NCBI RefSeq assembly: GCF_910592395.1
Contig: NC_088323.1
Span: forward strand, 12,199,501-12,263,500
From: Lineus longissimus
Taxonomy: Eukaryota; Nemertea; Pilidiophora; Heteronemertea; Lineidae
Direction: 5' to 3'
DNA length: 64,000 nucleotides
The position numbers and the translations under genes are program-made. The notes under the pieces were generated by a model. That model made no database searches. It was not told where the DNA came from and worked only from the letters and a program-made list of their open reading frames with translations. Numbering within the stretch: position 1 is the first letter of the stretch; each line of letters starts with the position of its first letter. This document shows, one piece after another, positions 63,657 through 64,000 of the stretch.

Positions 63657-64000
63657 AGGACAGAGGGTATAAAGTAGTAAATATCGGCTTTATACTACTG
63701 TTTGAAGGTCAAGAGAACACGTTATACCACTAAAATTTCCAATGCAGAGCTGCCAGCTGGATGAAATATGATTGAACTAATCAGCCATGGTATGTAAATA
63801 TTACAGGAGGCAACGGAAGATATCCCTAGTTCAGCATGTTGTATCAGTAGATGTACAGAACAAAAGTGTCAGAGAGGATGAGACTTCTCCATGGACAACT
63901 GTGGTATGTCCAGGCTGGGTTGTACAGCACAAGGATACAAAATGCTGTCTGTAATTGAGAGGTATCATGATTTAACAGAGGTCAGAATAAATAGAAATTA
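63657..64000. other. No gene recognised at window end
   Basis: The remaining DDE part of Kolobok is not recognised here. 63610-63640 belongs to a dispersed repeat also seen inverted at 1315-1345, so the transposase frame runs into unrelated repeat DNA. Confidence 0.4.

Overview
The window reads as metazoan nuclear DNA, most likely from a marine invertebrate (lancelet, hemichordate, echinoderm or mollusc; the sequence does not decide which). Coding segments end in GT and resume after pyrimidine-AG with matching phase, there are no operons or Shine-Dalgarno sites, and the gene content is a dense mosaic of DNA transposons, LTR retrotransposon debris, foldback MITEs and minisatellites. No ordinary host gene can be recognised with confidence. 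Almost every long open frame is a transposase, integrase or retrotransposon protein, so this looks like a transposon graveyard or nesting site.

Layout. 1.5-2.2 kb: last two exons of a HECT ubiquitin ligase gene. 2.4 kb: TTAA hairpin MITE. 3.36-5.58 kb: complete pogo/jerky-type element with TA duplications. 5.9-6.3 kb: a foldback MITE nested inside another. 6.4-8.1 kb: broken integrase-core element (minus strand). 8.2-9.8 kb: ATTCGATT-rich array, then a coding tandem repeat. 10.8-13.2 kb: piggyBac copy. 14.4-15.2 kb: Ty3/Gypsy fragment. 15.8-18.5 kb: RAG1 N-terminal-like zinc region followed by a large PEPQ minisatellite. 18.7 kb: Helitron helicase scrap. 20.1-23.7 kb: Ty3/Gypsy gag-pol truncated in integrase. 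23.9-25.6 kb: three-exon gene resembling the TDP-43 N-terminal domain. 25.7-29.9 kb: two members of an orphan transposase family separated by a BEL/Pao fragment. 30.4-42.7 kb: a 12.25-kb segment bounded by matching terminal inverted repeats and TA, carrying a DUF7869-type gene and a transposase-SWIM-ubiquitin protease fusion. 43.8-45.7 kb: Myb/SANT-like gene. 45.9-57.9 kb: a segment between 69-bp inverted repeats, holding a hAT (ZNF862-like) transposase and an integrase-OTU protease gene. 58-61.4 kb: Gypsy protease scrap, twin MITEs and a Helentron-like (HINE) repeat. 61.5-63.7 kb: THAP-Kolobok transposase with several disabling changes.

How the genes relate. These are parallel selfish elements rather than a pathway. 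One theme recurs: three unrelated ubiquitin-system folds (HECT, USP, OTU) lie in 55 kb, and two of them are fused to transposase or integrase modules. The most interesting objects are the DDE-SWIM-USP fusion at 37.3-40.6 kb, the long terminal-repeat-bounded segment around it, the RAG1 N-terminal-like remnant at 15.8 kb, and the TDP-43-like gene at 23.9 kb.
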